A DNA stretch of 64,000 nt from G965207045 sp965207045 (lineage in GTDB: Bacteria > Pseudomonadota > Alphaproteobacteria > Rickettsiales > Anaplasmataceae). The translations under genes and the position numbers were made by a program. Positions 53,165 through 62,704 of the stretch are shown piece after piece. The stretch spans positions 124,001 through 188,000 of the forward strand of contig OZ242261.1 in the NCBI GenBank assembly GCA_965207045.1. The letters are read 5' to 3'. The first letter of the stretch is position 1. Each line of letters begins with the position of its first letter. The notes under the pieces are model-generated. The model saw only the letters and a program-made list of their open reading frames with translations. It ran no database searches and had not been told where the DNA came from.

Positions 53165-55096
53165 ATGGATTTTCATAATATGGCCAGTGCTATTAGAGTT
53201 TTGTCTCTTGATGCTGTTGCAAAAGCTGAATCTGGTCATCCAGGAATGCCTATTGGTATGGCTGATGTTGCGACAGTATTATTTTCTAAATTTTTGAAAT
53301 TTAATTGTGCTGACCCAAATTGGCCGGATCGTGATAGATTTGTTATTTCTGCTGGTCATGGTTCAATGTTACTTTACTCTTTGTTATATTTAGCTGGTTA
53401 TAAAGATATGACAATTGAGGAAATCAAAAATTTTAGGCGATTACATTCTAAGGCAGCTGGGCATCCAGAGCATGGATTAGCAGCAGGAATTGAGAATACC
53501 TCAGGGCCGCTTGGTCAAGGCTTTGCGAATGCAGTTGGTATGGCAATTTCAGAGCGAATTTTAAGTGCTCGTTTTGGTAATGATTTAGTAGACCATTATA
53601 CATATGTTATTGCAGGTGATGGTTGCTTGATGGAAGGTATAAGTCATGAAGCTGCATCTTTAGCTGGGCATCTAGGTTTAGATAAGCTCGTGTTGTTTTT
53701 TGATAGTAATGATGTCTCCATTGATGGGAACACTGATTTGGCTGTTTCTGATAATTATTTACAAAGATTTGCTGCTTATGGTTGGCACATTTGTAGTATT
53801 TATGGGCATGATTACACTGAAATTGAAGGTGCAATTAGTAGGGCTAAATCAGAAAAAAGTAAGCCTTCAATTATTGAGTGTAAGACGATAATAGGCAAGT
53901 TCATACCAAATAAAGCCGGTACTTCAGGTGCTCATAGTTGGCCAATAAAGAAAGAAGAAATTTTAGGTATGCGTAAAAATTTAAATTGGCATTATGCACC
54001 TTTTGTTGTTCCCCAGAATATTTTAGATTCATGGCGAGATTTAAGCAGTATTGAAGAATATAACTTATGGAGAGAAAATGCTAGTAGTAATTTTATTGAT
54101 TACATGGACTGTAAAATTTCTGAAAATATTTCTGAAATTTTATCTACAATAAATAGAGGGTCTTATGAGGCAACACGTAAATCTTCTGGAGATGTTCTTG
54201 ATATACTTACAAGATATATACCGCAATTAGTTGGAGGTTCTGCTGATTTGAGTGGTTCAAATAATACAAAAGCTTCATGCATGAAGGTTATCAATAAGGA
54301 TGATTTTTCTGGTTCTTATATACATTATGGGGTTAGAGAGCATGCAATGGCAGCTTGTATGAATGGTATGGCTTTGCATGGAGGGGTTATTCCTTATGGA
54401 GGTACTTTTCTTGTATTTACTGATTATTGCCGTCCAGCTATACGTCTTTCAGCATTAATGAAACAGCGTGTTATATACATTATGACACATGATTCTATTG
54501 GGCTTGGGGAAGATGGTCCTACTCATCAACCAATTGAGCATTTACCTTCATTGCGAGCAATGCCTAATACTTATGTCTTCAGACCAGCTGATGCTGCTGA
54601 AACTGCAGGAAGTTGGCTGTTAGCCTTACAAAGTGTGAAAACTCCTTCTGTTTTAGTTTTATCACGTCAGCCTTTACCTCAAGTATATTCTGGAAAAAGG
54701 AATATGGTCAGTTATGGTGGTTACATAATTTCAGAGTCTGAGCATGTGTTAAAAATTACTATTTTCGCAACTGGCTCAGAAGTGCAAATTGCGCTTGAAG
54801 TACAATCAATTTTAAAAGATAGAAATGTTGGTGTTCGGGTTGTTTCTATGCCTTGTATTGAGATCTTTGATCAGCAAAGTCAAGAATATAGAGATAGTAT
54901 TCTGAAAAATGATAGTGTGAAAGTAGCTATAGAAGCTGCTTCTGGATATGGATGGGAAAAATATATTGGGCAAAACGGAAAATTTATAGGTTTAGATAGT
55001 TTTGGTGAATCTGCTGATTCTAAAACTTTGTATAAGCATTTCAGAATTACTGCTGAAGATGTTGTTAAGTTGTGTGAAGAGAAGATCAATTTATAG
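53165..55096 (+). CDS. tkt: Transketolase
   Basis: Thiamine-diphosphate enzyme of the non-oxidative pentose phosphate pathway, moving two-carbon ketol units between sugar phosphates. Seen: AVAKAESGHPGMPIGMADVA, TSGPLGQGFANAVGMAISER, the ThDP motif GDGCLMEGISHEAASLAGHL, catalytic Glu region YIHYGVREHAMAACMNGMAL and HDSIGLGEDGPTHQPIEHL. 643 residues, near the usual 660. The frame opens at TTG 53162; ATG 53165 is chosen. Its last 6 bp overlap the end of the convergent TPR gene. Confidence 0.97.
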   Translation: MDFHNMASAIRVLSLDAVAKAESGHPGMPIGMADVATVLFSKFLKFNCADPNWPDRDRFVISAGHGSMLLYSLLYLAGYKDMTIEEIKNFRRLHSKAAGHPEHGLAAGIENTSGPLGQGFANAVGMAISERILSARFGNDLVDHYTYVIAGDGCLMEGISHEAASLAGHLGLDKLVLFFDSNDVSIDGNTDLAVSDNYLQRFAAYGWHICSIYGHDYTEIEGAISRAKSEKSKPSIIECKTIIGKFIPNKAGTSGAHSWPIKKEEILGMRKNLNWHYAPFVVPQNILDSWRDLSSIEEYNLWRENASSNFIDYMDCKISENISEILSTINRGSYEATRKSSGDVLDILTRYIPQLVGGSADLSGSNNTKASCMKVINKDDFSGSYIHYGVREHAMAACMNGMALHGGVIPYGGTFLVFTDYCRPAIRLSALMKQRVIYIMTHDSIGLGEDGPTHQPIEHLPSLRAMPNTYVFRPADAAETAGSWLLALQSVKTPSVLVLSRQPLPQVYSGKRNMVSYGGYIISESEHVLKITIFATGSEVQIALEVQSILKDRNVGVRVVSMPCIEIFDQQSQEYRDSILKNDSVKVAIEAASGYGWEKYIGQNGKFIGLDSFGESADSKTLYKHFRITAEDVVKLCEEKINL

Positions 55097-57427
55097 TTGG
55101 GGGATCCATTCTAATTTTGTATCATAAATTTTTGCGAGATATTTCTGATTTATTTGATCTTCTGAAAGTATTTTCTCTAATATTTCTATTATCTTCTGAT
55201 TGTTTAAATTCATATCTTTAAAAGCATCATATAGACCTTTGAGCTTCCTTGTATTATTATCTTGAAAGTATGCCACTGCTAGATAAAATACATACTTTTG
55301 TTCATTTTGTGTTAAATCTTTCTGTGGAAAGAGACGGTATTGTAATTTCGGTTCAAGTAAATTAATTATTTCTTGCCAGTTATTTGATTCCCAAAATATA
55401 TTGGCTCTAATTGAGTCTGCTTCTTCACTTGTATCATTTATGAGCAATGCTAACGCTATTTTATGCTCACCTAATTTTAAGAATGAATGGCTTTGTAAAT
55501 AAATTGCTTCTTTTGTATTTATATCGTAGTCATAGAATAGTTCTATTATTTTTTTAGGTTTTTTATTCAAAAAATATAAGTTAGCTAACTTAATTATACA
55601 TTCCTTTTTCTCTTTGCCTCTGAGTCTATATTTAACTAAGTGCTTTAAAAAGTCTGTAGCTTCTGAAATGAGGTTTACTTTAATTAGATAAGCAGTAAAA
55701 TTAAGTGATATTTCAAGTCCTGTGCGGCCAATAGGTAATAAATTGTAGAAATTTATAAAAATGTCAATAACTTCTAGTGGTAGCATATTATCTACAATAT
55801 TATGCTTGAAGAGATCAGTAAGTAATCTATTAATTTTCTTATTGATTTGAATTACATTCTTATGTTCACTAGAGCGTAAATGTATCTTTTTAAAAAGAGA
55901 CAGTCCTTTACTATATTCCTGATTTTCTATATATATATCTCCTAGTGTTTCAAGCAGTTCTGCTTCTATATCTTCATTTCTTACTAGTACTCGTGCTTTT
56001 TCTAACTCATCAATTGCTTTTTTATAGTTTAACATGTTATTCTTGTATAGGTATGTTGTTCTATTAAGGATTGCTGCAGATTTATTGTAGTTATCTTGCC
56101 TATCTAGTGATATAGCTTCGTATATTGCAATTGCTTCGTTATGCTGGCCTGTCAGCATCATTTTATCAGCCATTAGAAGCATAAATGTATTGTGTTGATA
56201 TTTTGATAACTGTTGTTTGTTTAGGAACTGTTCTATTTCTTCTACTATTTTTGTTTTTTGATTTATTATTGCCTGTTTTAGTGCCAGTAATGCAAAATCT
56301 ATTTCATAGAATGAATAGTGTTTGATGAAATCAAATTGATTATGGTCAATTACAGTATTGTCATCACCAAGTTTTATGTTGATAATATTATACCAGAATA
56401 CGGTTTCTGCAATCTGTTCATGGTTCATGTACTCTGTTGAGATTTTTCTGATTTCATTTAAAGCTTGATAATAAGCTTTGGAAAAGTAGAGTGAGGCGAT
56501 ATATAGGAATTTAAAATTATAGCTTTTGTATGCATCTTGATCTGTTTTTGTTATGTAATTTAGATATGACAAAGCTTCTTGAGTCATTTTATGTCCTAAA
56601 AAAAATTTAACTAAATTTAATCTTGATTCTAAAGATTGTTCTTTTATTATCTTGTTTTTTAAATATTTGGATTTTATTTGGAAATCCTTGTTGTCGTTAA
56701 ACCATGTTTTGAATTGAAATATTGGTGTGTTTATATCTGGTGTATAAAGTAATTTTCTTACTTCGCTTTCTGGATAATAAAGATAAGATTTGTTTTCCTT
56801 TATTGATAATTCTATTTGATCAGATATTGCGTTTATGGCAATGCCATAGCATGAATCTAGTATATTAAAATCACTAATTTTATTATAATTTTCTATAGTA
56901 ATAGGTTTGATTTTTGTTGGTAAAACTAATATTTTGTCATGAATATCAGGGTCGGTTATTTCCACATATTTACCACTCTTGTTTGAAATTTCAAACTCTA
57001 CTTGTTTATGGTTGATATTTGGTGCAGAGATTGTAGTGGAATTGTCTGTTTTAGCAAAATCGATTTCTATATCTGATTCAGTGATAGTTAAGGTTGGGAA
57101 GTGATTGTATTTATTTTTTATCCTGAAAATTAAAAAATTGTTGTTTTGTATGATTTCATGTTGGGTATAAAGATGAGTTTTGTTGTTAAGTATCTCTTCA
57201 ATATTTTCTTGATCTTGATTGAATACAAACCAAGTCCATGAGTTTCTTTTGAAAATTACTACTTCTAAATCCTTATTTTTATAATTATCTAAATAAATTT
57301 TGGCTGAGTAGGGGTTTTTTAACGAAGTGGTAGTCCTGTCTGACTTAAGTATTGATAGATCGACTGCATTCAAGTTTTTATGGATGAATATTGCAAATAA
57401 AAACAATATAAATATACGAATTTTCAT
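55091..57427 (-). CDS. Large exported TPR-repeat protein
   Basis: 778 residues with an N-terminal signal peptide (hydrophobic 4-17, then N-L-N-A). Residues to about 230 are beta-rich and unrecognised; from about 270 on, the chain is a superhelix of TPR-like helix pairs, for example Y-L-Y-K-N-x-x-N-Y-K-K-A-I-D-E-L, EYSKGLSLFKKIHLRS and H-K-I-A-L-A-L-L. Such periplasmic TPR proteins act as scaffolds or adaptors in envelope or assembly systems; the partner is unknown. Convergent with tkt, with a 6-bp overlap at the stop codons. rsmE lies upstream on the same strand after a 101-bp gap. Confidence 0.8.
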   Translation of the reverse strand: MKIRIFILFLFAIFIHKNLNAVDLSILKSDRTTTSLKNPYSAKIYLDNYKNKDLEVVIFKRNSWTWFVFNQDQENIEEILNNKTHLYTQHEIIQNNNFLIFRIKNKYNHFPTLTITESDIEIDFAKTDNSTTISAPNINHKQVEFEISNKSGKYVEITDPDIHDKILVLPTKIKPITIENYNKISDFNILDSCYGIAINAISDQIELSIKENKSYLYYPESEVRKLLYTPDINTPIFQFKTWFNDNKDFQIKSKYLKNKIIKEQSLESRLNLVKFFLGHKMTQEALSYLNYITKTDQDAYKSYNFKFLYIASLYFSKAYYQALNEIRKISTEYMNHEQIAETVFWYNIINIKLGDDNTVIDHNQFDFIKHYSFYEIDFALLALKQAIINQKTKIVEEIEQFLNKQQLSKYQHNTFMLLMADKMMLTGQHNEAIAIYEAISLDRQDNYNKSAAILNRTTYLYKNNMLNYKKAIDELEKARVLVRNEDIEAELLETLGDIYIENQEYSKGLSLFKKIHLRSSEHKNVIQINKKINRLLTDLFKHNIVDNMLPLEVIDIFINFYNLLPIGRTGLEISLNFTAYLIKVNLISEATDFLKHLVKYRLRGKEKKECIIKLANLYFLNKKPKKIIELFYDYDINTKEAIYLQSHSFLKLGEHKIALALLINDTSEEADSIRANIFWESNNWQEIINLLEPKLQYRLFPQKDLTQNEQKYVFYLAVAYFQDNNTRKLKGLYDAFKDMNLNNQKIIEILEKILSEDQINQKYLAKIYDTKLEWIPQL

Positions 57428-57528
57428 TAATATTCAGAGCTCTTTAGAAAAATTATAAGTATGCTTTACGTATAAGACAATTGATTCAACTTAACGAAGT
57501 ATTACTTTATATTGTTTCTTCTGATAGT

Positions 57529-58227
57529 TTACTGTGGTAAGAACGCCCGTAGATAGGTTAAGGCTGAAACTACTGCAGTATCTACTCTTAAAATTTCTTT
57601 TCCTAAGGTCATGTGTGTTGTGCCTTCATACTTTAGTTCGTTAACTGAAAACCCACCTTCAGGGCCAACCATTAAAACTACATTATTCATATTTGGGAAG
57701 ACATCTTGTGGCCTTTGACTGGTTGTACTTGTATCACATATGACCAAATTTTTTTTGTACTTATTACAGGCTTCATAAAAGGTGATTATGTCTAGTACTT
57801 GCGGTATGTTCATCCTTTGACATTGCTCTGCTGCTTCTATGGCACATGCTTTTATTTTATTTGAGTTGATAGTTCTAATTGTTGTGTAATCTGTTAATAT
57901 TGGTTGTAGTGTAGTGACTCCTAATTCTGTTGCTTGCCTTATTATATTTACCAATGTGCCCCGTTTGACTAATGGAAAGCATAGACATAGTTCATGAGAT
58001 TCTAATTCTTGTTTAATTGTATTCTTTAAGGCTTTTATTACAGCATTTTTATTATCAATATTTTCTATTAAAGAAACCCATTCACCATCTTTTCCATTAA
58101 AAATATTTAAATGTAAACCATTTTTTAATCTCATTACGTTGCGCACATAATGAGTTTGCTTAATACTTAAATTAATTATTTTACTTTTTTTTATTTTATC
58201 ACTAACAAATAATCGAGTTCTCCTCAT
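57529..58227 (-). CDS. rsmE: 16S rRNA (uracil-1498-N3)-methyltransferase
   Basis: SPOUT-class methyltransferase acting on U1498 of 16S rRNA in the assembled 30S subunit. Seen: N-terminal PUA-like start with T-H-Y-V-R-N-V-M-R-L, FPLVKRGTLVNIIRQATELG, the AdoMet knot LMVGPEGGFSVNELKY and the C-terminal ILRVDTAVVSALTYLRAF. 232 residues, normal. Confidence 0.95.
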   Translation of the reverse strand: MRRTRLFVSDKIKKSKIINLSIKQTHYVRNVMRLKNGLHLNIFNGKDGEWVSLIENIDNKNAVIKALKNTIKQELESHELCLCFPLVKRGTLVNIIRQATELGVTTLQPILTDYTTIRTINSNKIKACAIEAAEQCQRMNIPQVLDIITFYEACNKYKKNLVICDTSTTSQRPQDVFPNMNNVVLMVGPEGGFSVNELKYEGTTHMTLGKEILRVDTAVVSALTYLRAFLPQ

Positions 58228-58419
58228 TAAGACTTACTTAATTAACACCATACTAGAATCTATCATATTTTTTTTGTAATTATCAATCAAGATGTTTGAA
58301 GAATACCTTCTGTAATTTGCTTAATGCATTTGTTTTTCATGTTGAGACTATAGGCAAGTGTAGGAAATTTTGTAATTTTGTGCTACAATATGAAATATGG
58401 TATTTATAAGAATTTTTTT

Positions 58420-59529
58420 ATGGCTACTGAATTTTCATACAGCAACAATAGAGCTGAAGTGGGTAGTGCTATTTTTAGTGGTGATTTGCCTAAGAAAGAA
58501 GCTTTTTTAAAGATTTTAACTCCTAATCCTTCTGGTGAGCAATTGGATTATACAGAGTTTAAAGAATTATTGCAGAATTTCCCTCATTCCGAGTATAAAA
58601 GCTTTGTTATTAATTACTGCAAGGCTTATGAAATAGAACATTCAAAATTATTTTCTCATTTGAATTCAAGTGAGGGAAAAATTACTGTATCATCGTTTGC
58701 TCAACTTCTTTGTTTGGATAGAAGATTGGAGGAAAGAATGGATACAGAGCTCTTAGAAAAAGGAGAAGCGCTTGTAAAATTACTTATGACTGGCTATCAG
58801 GGTTTGTCAAAGCAGTTTGCTAGTGAGGGGGATTTTAGGGTATTCAAGATCAAGTCTGTGGAAGATTACTACAATAAAGTTGCTGAGAAGCTAAGCAAAA
58901 AGAAGGTCGGAACTCTAGGGAGTATTAAGAATTTTATTACAGAGAAGGTAGAGGATACTTTTGGTATTGATTTATCTTCTGGTAACTTCTTAAAGTCAGT
59001 TATAAGTAAATTTAGTGGCGGTGATAAAGGTGATGACAAAGAGATTTCAAATACTGACTCTTCTGTAGATTTATTTAGTTCTATTTCCAATTTTTATAAG
59101 CTTTTAGGATCAGCTAAAATAGCTGGGTTTGTGCAGATTCCATTAGTATCTGGCTTGCTTAATCAAGCAGCAACATTTACTGTTGTGCTTACATCTTATT
59201 TACCTGTTACTGGTCCCCTTTATGTTGCTTATAAGTTAGGGTACCTACCTATTGGTGGCCCAAAAATAGAAAATTCACTTACTAAAGGTACAGCGCATAA
59301 TCCTGAGTCTGATGACACTGTTGATCAGGTTGGTGTTAGTAAGGGCTCATTGGTAAAGCAAAGTAGTGATGAGTTCATGGATATTAAAAGTACAGCATCT
59401 GATCTTAGTAGAAATTTAAGGGATAATGGTGTTGGGGTTTATGCACAGTATGAGAAAGGAAAAGAATTTGTTTCTAGTGTTGAAGATGAAAGAAAGAATA
59501 GAAGAGAAGTGAAATTGGAAAGAAGTTAG
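58420..59529 (+). CDS. Unrecognised protein with hydrophobic patch and basic tail, candidate effector
   Basis: About 369 residues. The frame opens at TTG 58378 with an ATG at 58390; I choose ATG 58420 (MATEFSYSNNRAEVGSAIF) because a possible -10 (TACAAT, 58384-58389) would put transcription start between them. The first 200 residues are mixed helical, including a near-palindromic charged region. Residues about 225-275 hold moderately hydrophobic stretches (AGFVQIPLVSGLL; FTVVLTSYLPVTG), possibly a membrane-interacting hairpin. The polar tail ends E-R-K-N-R-R-E-V-K-L-E-R-S, a positively charged C-terminus of the kind seen on type IV substrates. No family recognised. Followed by the rpsP operon. 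Confidence 0.7.
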   Translation: MATEFSYSNNRAEVGSAIFSGDLPKKEAFLKILTPNPSGEQLDYTEFKELLQNFPHSEYKSFVINYCKAYEIEHSKLFSHLNSSEGKITVSSFAQLLCLDRRLEERMDTELLEKGEALVKLLMTGYQGLSKQFASEGDFRVFKIKSVEDYYNKVAEKLSKKKVGTLGSIKNFITEKVEDTFGIDLSSGNFLKSVISKFSGGDKGDDKEISNTDSSVDLFSSISNFYKLLGSAKIAGFVQIPLVSGLLNQAATFTVVLTSYLPVTGPLYVAYKLGYLPIGGPKIENSLTKGTAHNPESDDTVDQVGVSKGSLVKQSSDEFMDIKSTASDLSRNLRDNGVGVYAQYEKGKEFVSSVEDERKNRREVKLERS

Positions 59530-59661
59530 TTAATTTGCATGCTTTAAATGCAAAGGTTTAGATTGTGTTTCAATGAGGTTTTTATTATTATTGACTCATG
59601 TTGAGTTTGTTGTAATAATAATCTTCACCAGTTGTTTTAAAGGTGAGAAAAAAAGTAGATA

Positions 59662-59919
59662 ATGACAGTTAAAATAAGATTAGCAAGATTTGGTGCAAAA
59701 AAAAGACCTTTTTATAGAGTGGTTGTTGCGAATAGTCTTTCTCCTAGAGATGGTAAGTTTAAGGAGAGAATAGGGAGTTATAATCCTTTATTGCCAAGAG
59801 AGCATAAAGATAGGGTTGTAATTAATAAAAAGCGCCTTAAGTATTGGCTTAGTGTTGGTGCACAGCCCACTTCAAGAATACAAAAATTTATACAAGTGTA
59901 TAATTTAAGTGTCTCTTAG
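59662..59919 (+). CDS. rpsP: 30S ribosomal protein S16
   Basis: Small assembly protein. 85 residues with VKIRLARFGAKKRPFYRVVV, SPRDGKFKERIGSYNP and R-L-K-Y-W-L-S-V-G-A-Q-P-T. First gene of rpsP-rimM-trmD-rplS, the standard bacterial order. Confidence 0.97.
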   Translation: MTVKIRLARFGAKKRPFYRVVVANSLSPRDGKFKERIGSYNPLLPREHKDRVVINKKRLKYWLSVGAQPTSRIQKFIQVYNLSVS

Positions 59920-60400
59920 GAGAGTTGCAGTAATAAATTCTGCACATGGTCTCATGGGACATGTATTTATCACGTCTTTTGTTACTAATTATAGTTCGCT
60001 GAAGGATTATTCTCCTCTAACTGATAAGAAAAGGGTTTATAGTATAATTAAGATTAGATTATCTGGTATGCGTATAATTGCAAAGATAAAAGGAGTTGAT
60101 TCAAGGAATGATGCGGAGAAATTAAGAGGTATTGTTTTGTTTGCTGGTGAGAGTAAATTCCCTGTTTTAAATGAAGGGGAATTTTTTCATAGTGAATTGG
60201 AAGGTATGCGCGTTGTTTCAAATCAGGGTTTTGAATACGGGGTTATAAAAGGATGTTATAACTTTGGTGCTGGTGATGTCGTTGAGATTACATTGCGCAA
60301 CTCAACTAAAACAATATTATTTCCTTTTGATAATGATTTTTTTCCATTTGTTAGTCGTAAGGATAAAGTAGTTACTCTTGTCTTGCCAGAAATAATATGA
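59909..60400 (+). CDS. rimM: Ribosome maturation factor RimM
   Basis: Assists 30S head assembly by binding S19. 163 residues with N-terminal AHGLMGHVFITSF, KIKGVDSRNDAEKLRGI and a PRC-barrel C-terminal half with E-F-F-H-S-E-L-E-G. GTG start inside the rpsP end (11-bp overlap), so coupled to rpsP. Confidence 0.92.
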   Translation: MSLRRVAVINSAHGLMGHVFITSFVTNYSSLKDYSPLTDKKRVYSIIKIRLSGMRIIAKIKGVDSRNDAEKLRGIVLFAGESKFPVLNEGEFFHSELEGMRVVSNQGFEYGVIKGCYNFGAGDVVEITLRNSTKTILFPFDNDFFPFVSRKDKVVTLVLPEII

Positions 60401-61086
60401 GTTGGCATGTTGATATAGTAACTTTATTTCCAGAAATCTTTCCTGGTCCTTTAAGTGTTTCAGTTTTAGGTAGGGCATTGAAAGAGGGAATTTGGTCAAT
60501 TAACGTAATTGATTTACATGATTTTGCTGCAGATAAAAAAATTAGAGTCGACGATACACCTTATGGTGGTGGAGCAGGAATGGTGATTAGGCCTGATATT
60601 ATTGGTAATGCTTTGGATTATTTGCTGGAGATAAGACCTAAAAATACCCCTATTGTTTATATGAGTGCTAGAGGAAAGAAGATGGTACAACGTGTTGTTG
60701 AGCAATTTTCTTTGTTAGAGAATATAATCATTCTATGTGGTCGTTTTGAAGGTATTGACCAGCGAGTTATAGAGTTATATCATATTAAGGAAATTAGTAT
60801 AGGTGATTATATATTAGCTGGTGGCGATTTGGCTGCTTGTGTTTTAGTAGAGTCATGTGTTAGGCTACTGCCTGGTGTTTTAGGCAACAGAGAAAGTATT
60901 AAAAATGAGAGTTTTGTTTGTGATAGCCTTGAGCATTCGCATTATACCCGTCCATATTCTTGGAAAGGTTTGACTATTCCTAGTGTTCTTGTTTCGGGTA
61001 ATCATGAATCAATTAGGGAGTGGCGTAGGAAGAATTCTGATGAGGTAACAACAGTCAATCGTCCTGATTTATTATGCAAGGAGTAA
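60397..61086 (+). CDS. trmD: tRNA (guanine-37-N1)-methyltransferase
   Basis: Knotted SPOUT enzyme that methylates G37 next to the anticodon and prevents frameshifting. Seen: VDIVTLFPEIFPGPLSVSVL, DDTPYGGGAGMVIRPDII, knot CGRFEGIDQRVIEL then E-I-S-I-G-D-Y-I-L-A-G-G, and YTRPYSWKGLTIPSVLVSGN then H. 229 residues, normal. ATGA overlap with rimM. Confidence 0.97.
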   Translation: MSWHVDIVTLFPEIFPGPLSVSVLGRALKEGIWSINVIDLHDFAADKKIRVDDTPYGGGAGMVIRPDIIGNALDYLLEIRPKNTPIVYMSARGKKMVQRVVEQFSLLENIIILCGRFEGIDQRVIELYHIKEISIGDYILAGGDLAACVLVESCVRLLPGVLGNRESIKNESFVCDSLEHSHYTRPYSWKGLTIPSVLVSGNHESIREWRRKNSDEVTTVNRPDLLCKE

Positions 61087-61091
61087 GTTGT

Positions 61092-61475
61092 ATGTCTAAT
61101 TTGTTGGACTATTATAATAATAAACAGATTGAAAGATTATCGGTTGGGAAAACTTTTCCAGGTTTTCGTGCTGGTGACAGTGTTCAAGTAACTTTGCGAA
61201 TAGTTGATAGTGGTAGTGAGCGTTTACAAAAGTTTCTTGGTTTGTGTATAAAAAGAAAAAATAGGGGGTTAAATTCTTCGTTTGTATTACGTAAGGTTGA
61301 TAAAAATGGTGGTTCTGTTGAGCGTTTATTCCATTTGTATTCTCCAGTGATAAAGGAGATAGAGGTGAAGCGTTATGGTGCTGTTCGAAGAGCTAAAATC
61401 TACTATATACGTAACGTGTTTGGAAAAGCTGCAAAAATAAAGGAACGCAGGAAAGTCATTTCTAATAGGAATTGA
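61092..61475 (+). CDS. rplS: 50S ribosomal protein L19
   Basis: Intersubunit-interface protein. About 127 residues with FPGFRAGDSVQVTLRIVDSG, LQKFLGLCIKRKNRGLNSSF then V-L-R-K, and VKRYGAVRRAKIYYIRN. The frame opens inside trmD; ATG 61092 after the trmD stop is the family start. Confidence 0.96.
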   Translation: MSNLLDYYNNKQIERLSVGKTFPGFRAGDSVQVTLRIVDSGSERLQKFLGLCIKRKNRGLNSSFVLRKVDKNGGSVERLFHLYSPVIKEIEVKRYGAVRRAKIYYIRNVFGKAAKIKERRKVISNRN

Positions 61476-61540
61476 TTAGTAAGAATTCTCTCTTTCTTGG
61501 GGAAACCATATTATATAATGGATTAGGGTTAAAGTAGTTT

Positions 61541-61621
61541 ATGTTTAAGGTGATCATTCTTATAGGTTTGGTTTTAGTAATTGTTTGTATGGTGCGTTCA
61601 AATATTAAAAAGGATTTATGA
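61541..61621 (+). CDS. 26-residue single-helix membrane peptide overlapping prfB
   Basis: ATG 61541 opens a 26-codon frame: one hydrophobic helix (IILIGLVLVIVCMV) then R-S-N-I-K-K-D-L. Its TGA overlaps the prfB ATG by 4 bp (ATGA), the same coupling used throughout this region. Positive charges after the helix would hold the C-terminus inside. Function unknown; it may be a real micro-protein or only a leader frame that couples prfB translation. Confidence 0.4.
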   Translation: MFKVIILIGLVLVIVCMVRSNIKKDL

Positions 61622-62704
61622 AAGCTGAAGTTGTAACTAAATTAGTTCAGATTAGGGAAAATATGGATTTGGTTAGGAGGTTTCTTTGACCCTGATTGTA
61701 AGAAGAAAGAATTGTCAGAATTAAAGCTTCATGTTGATGACTCTGATATTTGGTCTGATAACGCAAAAGCACAGGTGGTTTTCAAAAGAATTTCGTTATT
61801 AGAATCAGAGTTAAAAAGTCTTGATGAGATGGAAGGTGAGTTGTTATATATTTCTGAGATGAATTCTCTTGCTGCAGAAGATAGCGATAAAGATTTATTT
61901 TTTGAAGTTGAGGAATTAGTAGATTTACTTCAAGATAAGGTCGAGCGTAAAAAAACAGAATGTTTATTTTCTGGTGAAGCTGATTTTAATGATTGTTTTA
62001 TTGAAATACATGCTGGAGCCGGGGGAACTGAAAGCAATGATTGGGCAGAAATGCTTATGAGAATGTATATGCGTTGGGCTGAGCTTTATCATAAATTTCA
62101 GGTAGAGATTGTAAGTAAATTGGAAGGAGATGAGGTAGGGGTTAAATCAGTTATTATTAGGGTCGTTGGACAAAAAGCTTATGGTTGGTGTAAAACTGAG
62201 GTTGGGATACACAGACTTGTGAGGATTTCTCCTTTTGATGCAAACGCGAAAAGACATACAAGTTTTGCTAGTGTTAGAGTTTCTCCTATCACGAATGAAT
62301 CTATAGAGATTGAGTTGAATGAAAAGGATTTACGTATAGATACATATAGAGCATCTGGTGCTGGTGGTCAGCATATCAATAAAACGGATAGTGCTGTCAG
62401 AATAACTCATTTTCCAACTAATATTGTAGTACAATGTCAAAATAATAGGTCACAGCATCGTAATCGTGCTGAAGCCTATGCAATACTAAGATCAAAGTTA
62501 TATGAGCTTGAATTGCGTAAAAGGGAGAATATGAAAGAGAAAAAAGTAGAGATAGGATGGGGCCAACAGATTCGTTCTTATGTGATGCACCCATATCAAA
62601 TGGTGAAAGATTTGCGGACAAGATATGAGACTGGTAATGTTGCTGCTGTTTTAGATGGTGATTTGGATAAATTTATATTTTTTGCTTTATCACATAAGTT
62701 ATGA
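61618..62704 (+). CDS. prfB: Peptide chain release factor 2, programmed +1 frameshift
   Basis: Recognises UGA/UAA stops and triggers peptide release. Read 61618-61686, then skip T at 61687 and continue at 61688, giving 361 residues. The first part (MKAEVVTKLVQIRENMDLVR then R-F-L) ends at an in-frame TGA at 61687-61689. The recoding signal is complete: AGGAGG (61675-61680), three bases, then CTT-TGA-C. The body has the stop-recognition S-P-F (in RISPFDANAKRHTSF) and catalytic G-G-Q (in ASGAGGQHINKTDSAV). Low RF2 increases frameshifting and so its own synthesis. Coupled to ispB by ATGA overlap. Confidence 0.97.
61675..61690 (+). promoter_or_regulatory. prfB programmed frameshift site
   Basis: AGGAGG, a 3-nt spacer TTT and the slip sequence CTT TGA C, with the same spacing as the E. 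coli RF2 signal. The internal Shine-Dalgarno-like block pushes the ribosome to slip +1 on CTT when RF2 is scarce. Confidence 0.95.

Noticed and set aside
61687..61689. In-frame TGA early in prfB as a sign of a pseudogene
   Set aside because: The AGGAGG-TTT-CTT-TGA-C context is the known programmed frameshift signal and the rest of the gene is intact.
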